A DNA stretch of 64,000 nucleotides from Siphonodentalium dalli (lineage: Eukaryota; Mollusca; Scaphopoda; Gadilida; Siphonodentaliidae). The translations under genes and the position numbers were made by a program. The notes under the pieces are model-generated. The model had not been told where the DNA came from and ran no database searches. It saw nothing but the letters and a program-made list of their open reading frames with translations. Each line of letters starts with the position of its first letter. The stretch's first letter is position 1. Below, one piece after another: positions 1 to 12,623 of the stretch. Where the stretch lies: the NCBI GenBank assembly GCA_032622095.1, contig CP136065.1, forward strand, positions 22,434,134 to 22,498,133, in the 5' to 3' direction.

Positions 1-160
1 AAACAAATGGGACGAGCTGAACATTGTACAAAACAGATGTGTTATCATGTTGATCTATATTTTATTCATGATGACCTTTGCTTGTTGATGGTCATTTTAT
101 TTCTAAAGGGAATAATGTTGTACAAAATAACAGGTTTGACAAACTCACATATAGCTGAGT

Positions 161-376
161 TACAGTAATGCCCTAATTAATCGACTTCTTAACCACAGCA
201 GAATTATGGGTAACTTTTCAGGATTTAGTCGGAAATATGACTTGTTGCCATACATTGGAAAGCTCTCGATGAGAGCTTCCAATGAACGGCAATAAGCCAT
301 ATTTCCGTCTAAATCCTGAAATGTTACCCATAATTCTGCTGTGGTTAAGAAGTTGATTAATCAGGGAATTACTGTA
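161..376. mobile_element. Tc1/mariner-like MITE with TA target duplication
   Basis: Two arms of about 95 bases are near-perfect reverse complements. The element core runs from CAGTAATGCCCTAATTAATC at 163 to its mirror ending ATTACTG at 374, with TA on both sides (161-162 and 375-376). The arms share the stretch reading AACCACAGCAGAATTATGGG. The short loop lies near 262-285. There is no coding capacity, so this is a non-autonomous element that would have been moved by a transposase elsewhere. CAGT-type ends with TA duplication are known for the Tc1/mariner superfamily; assignment to that superfamily is inference. Confidence 0.85.
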
Positions 377-1363
377 TGACTACGTTTAGGCATAAATTCA
401 TGTAGGGCCAAAAAATTTGTTTTGCAAAAATGATGATTATAATGATTATTGAACATAATTGTGCCAATAGAAGGATCATACTGTCTTCAATATCCTCAAT
501 AATTCGTCATGATATCCAAGATAATATATTCATAATTTAAATATCTGACCCAAGTACATAAGTTGATAGGGTTTTGAATGCCATGAACACAATAAATATG
601 AGATTCCCAAACAGATTAAAGATGGTCGATCTCTTCCTAACCAGAAATAGATATGAATTTGAGGACACCGGTCCGGAATAGCTATCAATTTTATATAAAT
701 TCCAGGATATAATATAATAGATATGAATTTGAGGACACCGGTCCTGAACAGCTATCAATTTTATTTAGAATTTCTTACGACATTCACTGGGACAGTTTTA
801 GGGGCAATTTTCACAACAGAAATTCTTGCAAAAACGTTCTGAGCATTCCAAGATTGTATGTATCAAGAGAGAGAACTCTATCTTGTTATCAGACTCAATC
901 GTGGAAAATTGCAGATCAGCAAAGAGATTTACTGTGAATTATTATTGAAATAAACCACTTTTAATATTATACGTTTATAGACAAATAATACACCCCATCT
1001 TCAGTTTAATCTGTATTTCATTCACACAATAGCTATTTGTAATTAAGCTTGAATTGGGATTTATAGAAACTATTTTTGTCATTTGGCCCGGAAGAAATAG
1101 GCCATCTTTAAAGAAGATTGACCATCAACAATTTTTTATTTTAATACGATATATCATGATCATTCCAAATTAATCCCAATTTATAACTAACAGTTTCAAA
1201 ATGTTTTGTACAAAATAAATTTATTTTATTAAATATTTTATTAACAAGCATATAATCATTGTTCATTTGTTGTCCTGAATAATGAACCCTCACAAATTAC
1301 TTGATGTTCATGTAATTTCAGGAAAGAATGTTTCTTTTTTGGTAGCGTGTTGGCGAGTTTCTG
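377..1363. other. Non-coding AT-rich stretch with a short tandem duplication
   Basis: No reading frame here resembles a protein. The one visible structure is a 70-base-period duplication: a segment starting ATAGATATGAATTTGAGGAC occurs at 645-703 and again at 717-765 with only a few changes. The remainder is AT-rich sequence in which I see no other repeat or signal. Confidence 0.6.
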
Positions 1364-4335
1364 TGCCAGTGAATTCTCTTATATACGTGAGTCTCCCACA
1401 GGAGCCTCACAATACTCCCACGTACAAGAGAATACATAACTATTTACCTTGACCTCGGCACCTCGCAAGCCAGTACATTCTCATATATGTGAGACTCCCT
1501 ATGGAAGACTCCCATATATAAGATACATAACTATTTACCTTGACCTCGCAAGCCAGTACATTATCATATGTGAGACTCCCTATGGAAGACTCCCATATAT
1601 AAGATACATACTTATTTACCTTGACCTCGCAAGCCAGTACATTCTCATATATGTGAGACTCCCTATGGAAGACTCCAATATATAAGATACATAACTATTT
1701 ACCTTGACCTCGCAAGTCAGTACATTCTCATATATATGAGACTCCCTATGGAAGACTCCCATATATCAGATACATAACTATTTACCTTGACCTCGCAAGC
1801 CAGTAGATTCTCATATATGTGAGACTCCCTATGGAAGACTCGCATATATAAGATACATAACTATTTACATTGACCTCGCAAGCCAGTACATTCCCATATA
1901 TGTGAGACTCCCTATGGAAGACTCCCATATATGAGATATATAACTATTTACCTTGACCTCGCAAGCCAGTAGATTCTCATATATGTGAGACTCCACATGG
2001 AAGACTCCCATATATAAGATACATAACTATTTACATTGACCTCGCAAGCCAGTACATTCCCATATATGTGAGACTCCCTATGGAAGACTCCCATATATAA
2101 GATATATAACTATTTACCTTGACCTCGCAAGCCAGTAGATTCTCATATATGTGAGACTCCACATGGAAGACTCCCATATATAAGATACATAACTATTTAC
2201 ATTGACCTCGCAAGTCAGTACATTCCCATATATGTGAGACTCCCTATGGAAGACTCCCATATATAAGATATATAACTATTTACCTTGACCTCGCAAGCCA
2301 GTACATTCTCATATATGTGAGACTCCCTATGGAAGACTCCCATATATAAGATACATAACTATTTACCTTGACCTCGCAAGCCAGTACATTCTCATATATG
2401 TGAGACTCCCTATGGAAGACTCCCATATATAAGATACATAACTATTTACCTTGACCTCTCAAGCCAGTACATTCTCATATATGTGAGACTCCCTATGGAA
2501 GACTCCCATATATAAGATACATAACTATTTACCTTGACCTCGCAAGCCAGTACATTCCCATATATGTGAGACTCCCTATGGAAGACTCCCATATATAAGA
2601 TACATAACTATTTACCTTGACCTCGCAAGCCAGTACATTCTCATATATGTGAGACTCCCTATGGAAGACTCGCATATATAAGATACATAACTATTTACCT
2701 TGACCTCGCAAGCCAGTACATTCTCATATATGTGAGACTCCCTATGGAAGACTCCCATATATAAGATACATAACTATTTACCTTGACCTCGCAAGCCAGT
2801 ACATTCTCATATATGTGAGACTCCCTATGGAAGACTCGCATATATAAGATACATAACTATTTACCTTGACCTCGCAAGCCAGTACATTCTCATATATGTG
2901 AGACTCCCTATGGAAGACTCGCATATATAAGATACATAACTATTTACCTTGACATCGCAAGCCAGTACATTCTCATATATGTGAGACTCCCTATGGAAGA
3001 CTCCAATATATAAGATACATAACTATTTACCTTGACATCGCAAGCCAGTACATTCTCATATATGTGAGACTCCCTATGGAAGACTCCCATATATAAGATA
3101 CATAACTATTTACCTTGACCTCGCAAGCCAGTACATTCTCATATATGTGAGACTCCCTATGGAAGACTCCAATATATAAGATACATAACTATTTACCTTG
3201 ACCTCGCAAGCCAGTGCATTCTCATATATGTGAGACTCCCTATGGAAGACTCCCATATATAAGATACATAACTATTTACCTTGACCTCGCAAGCCAGTAC
3301 ATTCTCATATATGTGAGACTCCCTATGGAAGACTCCCATATATAAGATACATAACTATTTACCTTGACCTCGCAAGCCAGTACATTCTCATATATGTGAG
3401 ACTCCCTATGGAAGACTCGCATATATAAGATACATAACTATTTACCTTGACCTCTCAAGCCAGTGCATTCTCATATATGTGAGACTCCCTATGGAAGACT
3501 CGCATATATAAGATACATAACTATTTACCTTGACCTCGCACGCTAGTACATTCTCATATATGTGAGACTCCCTATGGAAGACTCTCATATATAAGATACA
3601 TAACTATTTACCTTGACCTCGCAAGCCAGTACATTCTCATATATGTGAGACTCCCTATGGAAGACTCCCATATATAAGATACATAACTATTTACCTTGAC
3701 CTTGCAAGCCAGTACATTCTCATATATGTGAGACTCCCTATGGAAGACTCGCATATATAAGATACATAACTATTTACCTTGACCTCTTAAGCCAGTACAT
3801 TCTCATATATGTGAGACTCCCTATGGAAGACTCGCATATATAAGATACATAACTATTTACCTTGACCTCGCAAGCCAGTACATTCTCATATATGTGAAAC
3901 TCCCTATGGAAGACTCCCATATATAAGATACATAACTATTTACCTTGACCTCGCAAGCCAGTACATTCTCATATATGTGAGACTCCCTATGGAAGACTCC
4001 CATATATAAGATACATAACTATTTACCTTGACCTCGCAAGCCAGTACATTCTCATATATAGGAGACTCCATATTGAAGACTCCCATATATAAGATACATA
4101 ACTATTTACCTTGACCTTGCAAGCCAGTACATTCTCATATATATGAGATACATAACTATTCACCTTGACCTCGCAAGCCAGTACATTCTCATATATATGA
4201 GACTCCCTATGGAAGACTCCCATATATAAGATACATAACTATTTACCTTGACCTCGCAAGCCAGTACATTCTCATATATATTAGACTCCCTATGGAAGAC
4301 TCGCATATATAAGATACATAACTATTTACCTTGAC
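1364..4335. repeat. 83-bp tandem satellite array, about 35 units
   Basis: The unit repeats every 83 bases (for example GTGAGACTCC at 3064 and again at 3147). Most units differ by only a few bases. The first unit (about 1364-1445) is clearly diverged, and near 4140 a partial unit has lost about 40 bases. Each unit holds an imperfect dyad centred on CCCTATGG, with arms TATATGTGAGACTCC and GGAAGACTCCCATATA, so single strands could fold. Between about 1800 and 2290 units alternate in two variants (CAGTAGATT/CACATGG versus CATTCCC/GATATATAAC), giving a 166-base higher-order repeat. Short open frames here are translations of the satellite, not genes. Confidence 0.97.
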
Positions 4336-5978
4336 TTTTTTTGCATTTTTTTTTCATTGACATATTTTCAACTGTTTGAAACATATTTGTTTATATGTTG
4401 TGGCTTGTTGCAATATGAGAAGCACTAATACATTCAATATTGTTATAATTACCCCCATAAGTTGATATAAAATGGAAAAAGAGTGAATATTGTGGGGGTG
4501 GGTCCCAAAATTTTCATTGATTTTTTTTGCGCGCAATTTTTGTTTATTGTGTCTGTTTCAGCTTGCTTGGCAGTTTTTATATTGAAAATTGTCTAGTTCA
4601 CGGTGTAGTTCAATAAATAAAATACTTCAGATAGCTCTAGGGAAGGATGAACTTAATGCAGTCCGACAATATCAGCTAACAACTCATGACAGAATATTAC
4701 AATAATTCTTATACTTCATGACAGTCTCTTTACCCATACAGTTAGTTGATGCATGAGTGTAATGTATGAAATAAGTATTTGTATCAGTGTTTGTATACTA
4801 AAATTGATTTTTAAATATACTTTTGTCAAATAATTATTTGAATTGTCAAATTATTTGTTTCAGTGTTGTTGACAACCATCAATAAGTAAATAAGTAGACA
4901 TGAAATAAAGTTTTAATAACATTTATTGAAAGAAACAAAAATATAACATTCCTTGGATAGTCTTCTGAAAAGTATAAAAATATTATTTAAATAGATGTGA
5001 AGAGGGGCCAGGACACTTCCATTACAGTTTTGTTCACATTGTAATTATTATATCCCATACTTACCTGCATATACTAGTATGTAAATGATACTTAATGTCT
5101 AATTCAGGCTAATTTGAAAATAATATAAGAAGAAAAATTAATTTACTTAATTATTGTATATTTATAAGATGATGTGCATGCAAGTTGGTCTAGTTTGAAG
5201 GCACACATAAAGGTCATGTACAGAATGTGTGTGAATTTCTTATTGCACATGAACTCCATCCAGTACATGACCGAAGTTCAGCTCTGATTGTCCAAATGAA
5301 TCTCAGTAATATATTTGAGAGTAATAAGTGACAGTACTACAGGTATTGGAAAACTATTTTGACCATCCGCGTTCAAACTCAAAGGGTTAAACATTATTTT
5401 AGGCCTAGTCCTAAGTCGTAATGCGAGGTTGGGTCGGTGGTCATGCAGGCATAAATAAAAGCTAATTCGTACACTGGTTCATATGCACATTTTCCTTTTT
5501 GGTATTACTATAGGCTCTAGGCCTACTAGTTGATGCTGCTTGATGTCTGAAAAAAAAGATAAATTTAATTTTGTGTAATTTTTTATTATATTATAGGCCA
5601 TAAAACTGGCCCTAGTTATTTTTTGTTGTCATTCCAGGGGATTCAACATATTTTTCATCTACTCACACGGATGAATAGGCTGGGTTATACCAATATAATC
5701 ACATCATATTCTACCTTTGTTCATTGCTTGGAGTTCAATTTAGTTGAGATTATCGCTGATTACTGCTGACTATCGCACAATTATCTGACAAGAAAATATT
5801 TGTCTTGCACATGTTTGTAAACAGGAAGTAACATTTAATTTGGTCTTTCAAAGAAGGGACCAATATAGAGCGGTTGGTCGTTTTTACAGAGGGGTTTTGG
5901 GGTGGGTGTCTAACATTTTATGAAAAAGAAATGCAAGAAAGGGTGGGTGGGTGTAAAATGAAAGTGTCAATGACACTG
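4336..5978. other. Non-coding AT-rich stretch
   Basis: I see no gene-like frame. The satellite stops at a T-rich run at 4336-4363. A 10-base stem (GGTCATGTAC near 5210 and its mirror GTACATGACC near 5263) is the only folded feature noticed, and it may be chance. Several AATAAA and poly-T strings are expected at this base composition. Confidence 0.5.
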
Positions 5979-8000
5979 TAGCTCAACTTAGGTAGGGGAA
6001 TAATTTAATAGTTGACAGTAAATGGAGGAATAGGAAAGGTGCTATAATTGAAATGTCTAAGTAAGACAAGATGTACATGTCAATATCGTCATTCATGACA
6101 GGTTTCATAATGATCGAATCAGGGATGTGGTGATTATGGTGTGCCAAAGGATTTAGTGATGCAAAGAGTAAATTATAAAATGGCCACCGGCAGCCTTGTT
6201 TTTTTCCGAATTACCCCAAAATGACTTGTTCCCATCTACAGCCTTTACAAATCTCATAATTATCTGACCAAAGGTACGACCTGTAGCCTGTGCCAAAGGA
6301 TTTAGTCATGCAAAGAGTGAAATCCAATATGGCTGCTGGCGGCCATGTTTCTTAGCTAAACGACCCCAAAATGACTCGTTCCCCATCTACATGTCAATGT
6401 CAACAGCCTTTACAAATCCCATCTACATGTCATTGTTAACATCCATGACAAATTTCATGAAGATCCGATCAACGCTACGACCTGTTGCCCGCGCCAAAGG
6501 ATTTAGTCATGTATAGAGTAAAATCCAAGATGCCTGCTGGCAGCCATGTTTTTGTCTGAACAACCCCAAAATGACTCGTTCCCATCTACATGTCAATATT
6601 AACACCCAGGACAAATTTCATGATGATCAGACGAATAGTACGACCTGTATTCCGCACCAATGGATTTAATTTTGAAATCCAAGATGGCCACCAGCAGTCA
6701 TGTTTTTGGGCCGAATGACCCCAAAATGACTCGTTCCCTTCTACATGTCATTGTTAACATCTATGACTAATCTCATGAAGATCTGACCAAAGCTACGACC
6801 TGTAGCCCGCGCCAAAGGATTTAGTCATGCAAAGAGTAAGAGGGCTGCTGGCGGCCAGGATTTTTGGCCGAATGACCGCAAAGTGACTCGTTCTCATCTA
6901 CATGTCAATATTAACATCCATGACAAATTTTATGAAGATCAGACCGAAGGTACGACCTGTAGCCCGCGCCAAAGGATTAAGTCATGCAAAGAGTAAAATC
7001 CAAGATGGCTGCTGGCGGCCATGTTTTTTGGCCGAACGACCCCAAGATGACTCGTTCCCATCTACATGTCATTGTTAACATTCATGACAAATTTCATGAA
7101 GTTACGACCAAAGCTACGACCTGTAGCCCGCGCCAAATGATTTAGTCATGTAAAGAGTAAAATCCAAGATGGCTGCTGGCAGCCATGTTTTTTGACCGAA
7201 TGACCCCAAAATCACTCGTTCTCATCTACATGTCAATATTAACATCCATGACAAAGTTCATGATGATCAGACAAACAGTACGACATGTAGCCCGCGCCAA
7301 TGGATTGAATTTTGAAATCCAAGATGGCCACCAGCGGCCATGTTTTTGACCGAATGATCCCAAAATGACTCGTTCCCTTCTACATGTCAATGTCAACATT
7401 CATGACAAATTTCATAAAGATCAGACCAAAGGTACGACCTGTAGCCCGCGCCAAAGGATTTAGTCATGCAAAGAGTAAACTCCAAGATGGCTGCTGGCGG
7501 CCATGTTTTTTGGCCGAACGACCCAAAAATGACTCGTTCCCATCTACATATCATTGTTAACATCCATGACAAATTTCATAAAGTTCAGACCAAAGCTACG
7601 ACCTGTAGCCCGTGCCAAAGGATTTAGTCATGCAAAGAGTAAAATCCAAGATGGCTGCTGGCGGCCATGTTTTTTGGCCGAACAACCCCAAAATCACTCG
7701 TTCCCATCTACATGTCAATATTAAGATCCTTGACAAATTTCATGATGATCAGACGAACAGTACAACCTGTAGCCCGCGCCAATGGATTGAATTTTGAAAT
7801 GTTTTTTGACCGAATGACCCCAAAATGACTCGTTCCCATCTACATGTCAATGTCAACATTCATGACAAATTTCATAAAGATTAGACCAAAGGTACGACCT
7901 GTAGCCCGCGCCAAAGGAAATTGTTGACGGACACACGCACACACGGACGACGGACGCCAAACCATGTCAATAGCTCAAACTTACAAAGTAAGTTGAGCTA
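5979..8000. mobile_element. Hairpin-ended element made of a ~164-bp tandem array
   Basis: The segment begins TAGCTCAACTTA (5979-5990) and ends with the mirror TAAGTTGAGCTA (7989-8000). The right end is itself a hairpin (7971-8000). Inside are about 11 units with a 154-164-base period, each carrying CGCGCCAAAGGATTTAGTCA or a variant, a GC-rich block reading AAGATGGCTGCTGGCGGCC, and ACTCGTTCCCATCTACATG. A second unit type carries GCCAATGGATTGAATTTTG and recurs roughly every third position. The end carries a GGACACACGCACACACGG tract. There is no coding frame. It is a non-autonomous repeat; whether it is a TIR element or another class is undecided. Confidence 0.75.
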
Positions 8001-8185
8001 AAAATGGCAATGTAAAAAAAAAAACCCACGTCTCGCAACTTTTTTACGCCCCCCCCCCCTGTAGGTATACCCTCAAATACGTATGCTGGCCTGGGTACTA
8101 GGCTAACTGATCCATAAAACAACGACAATCAAAGACTTCGGACTATTGAGCTTTCGGAATCTCGGACTTCGACAGTTGGAGTAGT

Positions 8186-8314
8186 ACTAGTAGGCTTATT
8201 CGTCGTCGGAATAAAGGTACGTAACCGTTTTGATATGTAAACACTGAAAATATTGATCATCTCGTCTGTCAAATCTTGTTTGCATTTTGAGTAAGCTAAG
8301 TGTGATGAAAACAG
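8186..8314 (+). repeat. 129-bp direct repeat, copy 1
   Basis: This segment starts ACTAGTAGGCTTATTCGTCG and ends GATGAAAACAG. It is repeated at 9744-9872 with a single visible change (GTCTG against GTCAG). The two copies flank about 1.43 kb that includes the relic at 8957-9743. The ends are not TG..CA, so a classical LTR pair is not supported. Confidence 0.85.
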
Positions 8315-8956
8315 ACTCTATGAACACCTCTTGTGCGATGAAAATAACACCAGTCATTATAGACATTTGTAGTCCACGTTTCCTTCTTCGTAAATCATAT
8401 ATGTACAATCGAATCGGTTGTGATAATATGTTGCCACAAGTATACGTCGAAGTTCCGTGTATATATCGTTCTATAGCAGGCTTTACGTCTAGATTCAGTG
8501 GCTGGTTATTACCAGATTATATACGGACCTACCCTATAATCGTATGGTCATGCACATGTACGGGAACAATCTAGGAAGAAGAGCATTGTGCTGTTCCAAT
8601 GTTTCATGTTCAGAAAGGGCTAGTTACATTTTTAGCCGGGTAGGTTGGGTCGTAGATAACACGAGACGGGTAACATGACGCGGGTTCGAACACGACAATC
8701 GGGACATATTTTTCAAGTCTGATCTGATCGAGTTGCGGGACATGATCTTAATGTTAACGCTCATTGGAGCAACTTAGCACATTTGAAGCATTATAGGGAG
8801 TGTTTGGGGTGGGGGGGGGGGTAGCCCCAGGATTATCGGAAGGACCCGTCAAATAAAGATATATAAAAAAATGTTTTTTTTGTTAAAGGCTCACTTAATT
8901 TTCGAATCACCAGATTACATTATATACAACATATTCCATATTAGATCATATTATAT
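8315..8956. other. Non-coding stretch between 129-bp repeat and relic
   Basis: No recognisable gene. A frame runs through 8287-8574 but it starts inside the 129-bp repeat and has no recognisable domain. A poly-G run lies at 8811-8821. I cannot assign the sequence to an element. Confidence 0.45.
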
Positions 8957-9743
8957 ACCACTAGCCGATGAGCCCGACGTTGTCCGGGCTATTCAAAAAC
9001 CAAATTTCAAGTCGATAGCTCCACCCGTTACCGAGATCTGGTCTGCGCATGCGCGAAGCTTGCGTCGCACGGGCTCGGCGACCCGATAAAAATCGTGTCC
9101 GGGGCAAGATACATTCACATAGCAAATTTCAAGTCGATAGCTCCACCCGTTTCCGAGATCTCGTCTGCGCATGCGCTGCACGGGCGTAGTACGGGCTCGC
9201 CAATACGACAAGGACGACCGCCTGGTCAAACTACACACACGTACCAAGTTTCGTCCCGATCGGTCGAAACGACAGCACAACACGCATTTTTTGTTTTTCA
9301 TGAATTAATTCATGGTACCCGTCCCTCAAAGACTGACCCGATGAAAAATTCCCCTGTTCCTAGGACATATATGACACAACAACCCATTCTGCCTTTTTAA
9401 TCGAGATAATTGCATTCCGCGTTTCGTTTTGCATCCGTATTTTACGCATGGGTAGCCGTTTAGCAGCTTCGATTGTAATAAAGAGCGTTAATCCTTAACA
9501 CCTCCGAATATGGTCAATATAAAGATCGTTGATGCCTTAACCCCCGAAGTGGCGTTTGCGGTGATTTTGATGATTGGGAGTGGAGAATCGGTGCTCAGAG
9601 CTTGTCCAAAATGCGACGTCGACGATTCCCGTTGAATTTTACCTTTAGATAGGAAGTTTGGTCTCGATCGGTCAACCCGTTTTCGATTCTATAAAGGACA
9701 TACATACAGTCAGACAGACAGAGGTCTTCAAAATATATATGAG
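8957..9743 (+). mobile_element. Degenerate retroelement-like relic with tandem units
   Basis: The head reads ACTAGCCGATGAGCCCGACG, and the tail carries GTCTCGATCGGTCAACCCG followed by ACATACATACAGTCAGACAG and an AT-rich end. Between them a unit starting AAATTTCAAGTCGATAGCTC occurs twice in tandem (about 8999 and 9119), and weaker copies follow (for example AAGTTTCGTCCCGATCGGTC at 9247). The same head and tail plan is seen at 11299-12296 and 15556-16550, so these form one class of element. The class (SINE-like, LINE tail or other) is not resolved. No protein is encoded. Confidence 0.5.
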
Positions 9744-9872
9744 ACTAGTAGGCTTATTCGTCGTCGGAATAAAGGTACGTAACCGTTTTGATATGTAAAC
9801 ACTGAAAATATTGATCATCTCGTCAGTCAAATCTTGTTTGCATTTTGAGTAAGCTAAGTGTGATGAAAACAG
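9744..9872 (+). repeat. 129-bp direct repeat, copy 2
   Basis: Second copy of the segment at 8186-8314, same orientation and nearly identical. It begins exactly where the AT-rich tail of the preceding relic ends, sharing ACTAG at the junction. Confidence 0.85.
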
Positions 9873-9909
9873 CTCCATGAATTCCGTTCCCAGTTCCCAG
9901 TTCCCTATT

Positions 9910-10610
9910 CTCCTAAAATTGCACTTTTCGTTACTAAATGGGCCGCGTAGCCAGAGTCATGGTGGCCAGCCGGGAATCCTTGTATTTTCGTGCGGTGCCA
10001 CCCAGCGGTCACCTATAGGAAAGTCACGCGACCATGCAGCCCCTTCCAAATTTTCTAAAATTAGGCTGAAGTCGTGCATGGGGTGTCAAAATAACACTTT
10101 TCGTTACTAAATCGGCTGCGTAGCCAGAGTCATTGTGGCCAGCCGGGAATCCTTGTATTTTCGTGCGGTGCCACCCAGCGGGCACCTATAGGAAAGTCAC
10201 GCGACCATGCAGCCCCTTCCAAATTTTCTAAAATTGGGCTGAAGTCGTGCATGGGGTGTCAAAATAGCACGTTTCGTTACTAAATCGGCTGCCCAGCCAT
10301 AGTCATGATGGTCAGCCGGGAATCCTTGTATTTTCGTGCGGTGCCACCCAGCGGGCACCTATAGGAAAGTCACGCGACCATGCAGCCCCTTCCAAATTTT
10401 CGAAAATTGGGCTGAAGTCGTGTATGGGATGTCAAAATAGCACTTTTCGTTACTAAATCGGCTGCGTAGCCCGAGTCATGGTGGCCAGCCGGGAATCCTT
10501 GTATTTTCGTGCGGAGCCACCCAGCGGGCATCTATTGGACGGGGGCCCGGCCATATAGCCCCTTCCAGTTTTTATAAAATTGGGCTGAAGTCGTGCATGG
10601 AGCTAAAAAT
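9910..10610 (+). repeat. 173-bp tandem array 1 (about 4 units)
   Basis: Units start CACTTTTCGTTACTAAATCG at 9922, 10095, 10268 and 10441, a regular 173-base step. Each contains CAGCCGGGAATCCTTGTATT and GTGCCACCCAGCGGGCACC. Units are close in sequence to those in the second array at 12624-14850. Open frames across the units (for example 9877-10110) are by-products of the repeat. Confidence 0.95.
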
Positions 10611-12623
10611 TGCACTTTTTGTTACTAAATTCTCAAAATATAATAATAATCGTTACTAAATCGCCTATGTATGCATAACCACAGCTTCTGCGGGACCATC
10701 CTTTTGGATTCTTTTTGTGCCACCACTAATCCATCTAAAAATCACAAACTAGGTCACATAAACTTGTCCAGCTGTTCAAAAATTGGGCGTAAGTCGTGCG
10801 TGGGGTAAAAATAGGACATTATTCGATGCTAAATTCCTTACGTATTCATAACCACAGCAGCCATGGAGCTATCTTTATGGATTCGTCTTGTGCCATCATG
10901 AGTCCATTTTGAAATCTAGTTTACATATATACGCCTGTCAAGCTGTTCAAAAATTGTGCGTCAAAATAATGAAAACATGTCACTTTTCGTTGCTAAATCG
11001 CCTGCGTAGGCATAACCATAGCATCCACGGGGCTATCCTTGTGGATTCTTCTTGTGCCACCACTAGTCCATCTAGAAATCACAAATTGGTTCACATACGC
11101 ATGTCCAGCTGGGATTGTTTGTAATAACAACAGACTTTCTTATGTCTATATGACACCGAGGGGGTCCCACAGGATGCGGTATGGGTTGAGTTTGCGTCAG
11201 TACCGACTCAAAGCCATTATATAAATATTTATATTACTTTGTAATAATATATAATGCTGCTGCGCAATTCAGACTATTGAATCGAGGCTGGCTTACCTTC
11301 AATTATATATGTTACTAGCAGGGTTACCCGGCGTTGCCCAGGTTAAAGTGATGTGAAACCCTCTGCAAGCTATGGATATATGCCGGGAATAGAGGATACT
11401 CTTATTCAAAGCGTTACCCATATTTTCATAAATTATATATCCAAATAGCATCACAAAACATGATTCTTACACACGAAATATAAGTAGTAGCTCACCTTGT
11501 CGGATCGGAGCGATTGTCATTTTGTTTATCGCGATTAATCCGTCCCACCAATAAAGAACTATTTATTTATTTACAACAGTTTCTGCGTATACTTCAGACG
11601 TTATATAGAATGAACATCATAAACACATTAGTTCGCAAAAATAAAAGACGACAATTGGGTTTCATATAGAGATGTATCAATCAATCTAGTGTGTTTGACT
11701 AAGATTTTGAGGACACCTGGTTATCATATTTCCATGATGATACAGATATTTTAAAGAAATATCCAGGTGCTCCTCTGTTCATGGTGCTATATACTGGCTA
11801 ATTATTCTCAGTTTTAAAGAAATGTTGCTATGCAACTATATCAGCTGCATGTGTCCGACTCAGAGCGAGATTTTAAGTTGTTTATGTTAGGCGATGAGTC
11901 TGTTCTAAAACATGAAGATATCTTCTGTATATTGGGCAGATATATAATCTTGTCAGGTGTCAGTATTGGAGTATCCTGAAAAGTTATGTTCCACTGACTC
12001 CGTTTTCTCTTATCTCAGAAGAAATTATATTTGACGGCACACTGTGATCAATATTGTTGAACAGGCCTTCTATATATACATTTCCATATCTCTTGTAACT
12101 TTTGTATGGAAACTATATTGAATGGGCAGACTCAATTGTGTTATAATATTAACATGTAACTAATATTTTAACATGTACCATTCTCTTCCTCATAAAAAGT
12201 TACCACTTTTAGAATGCCTTGGTGCCATCTCGATTGTATCCCGTGAAGTTATATATAAAACACATACAGACAGACATATATTTGTATATATATTTAGGGA
12301 CCAAATGTGACGTTTTAACACGCACGATTTGATTCCTCGTATCATTTGAGAAGGCCGTGTATGAATTTGATGTTAATTTGCACTAAACATAATTCTATCA
12401 GTTTTGGTGATCCGCCCGTCCCTATTTAGGACTCAAGTGGCACCACATTTGACATAATTGAACCCCAAACTTACGACCAATTATAGAGATGAATATATAT
12501 AAAAAAAAATTAACAATGGCGAGTATACAAATTCGTATCAATTTAGGGCCCCCTACCGCCCCCACATCTCTCACCGAAATGGCACAAATTTGGCGTATTT
12601 AAACCACACAATTAGATTCCTAG
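10430..12623 (+). repeat. Recent segmental duplication, copy A
   Basis: This 2.2-kb segment recurs at 14660-16876 in the same orientation, offset by 4,229 bases at its start and 4,253 at its end. It contains the last canonical 173-bp unit, about three strongly diverged units (10611-11130) and a single-copy part. In the single-copy 1.5 kb I count about a dozen differences between copies, so the duplication is young. The copies end at the same point, CCTAG, after which copy A runs straight into a second 173-bp array and copy B into another repeat family. Confidence 0.93.
11299..12296 (+). mobile_element. Retroelement-like relic (copy in duplication A)
   Basis: The head reads TTACTAGCAGGGTTACCCGG followed by CGTTGCCCAGG. 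The tail reads CATCTCGATTGTATCCCGTG followed by ACATACAGACAGACATATAT. This matches the plan of the relic at 8957-9743, although most of the interior differs. There is no protein-coding frame. The boundaries are approximate. Confidence 0.45.

Noticed and set aside
1449-4223. Small frames and possible CRISPR-like periodicity
   Set aside because: The repeat has no unique spacers; it is a continuous 83-bp eukaryotic satellite.
8287-8574. A 95-codon frame
   Set aside because: It begins with a TTG inside the 129-bp repeat and has no recognisable domain or homologous motif.
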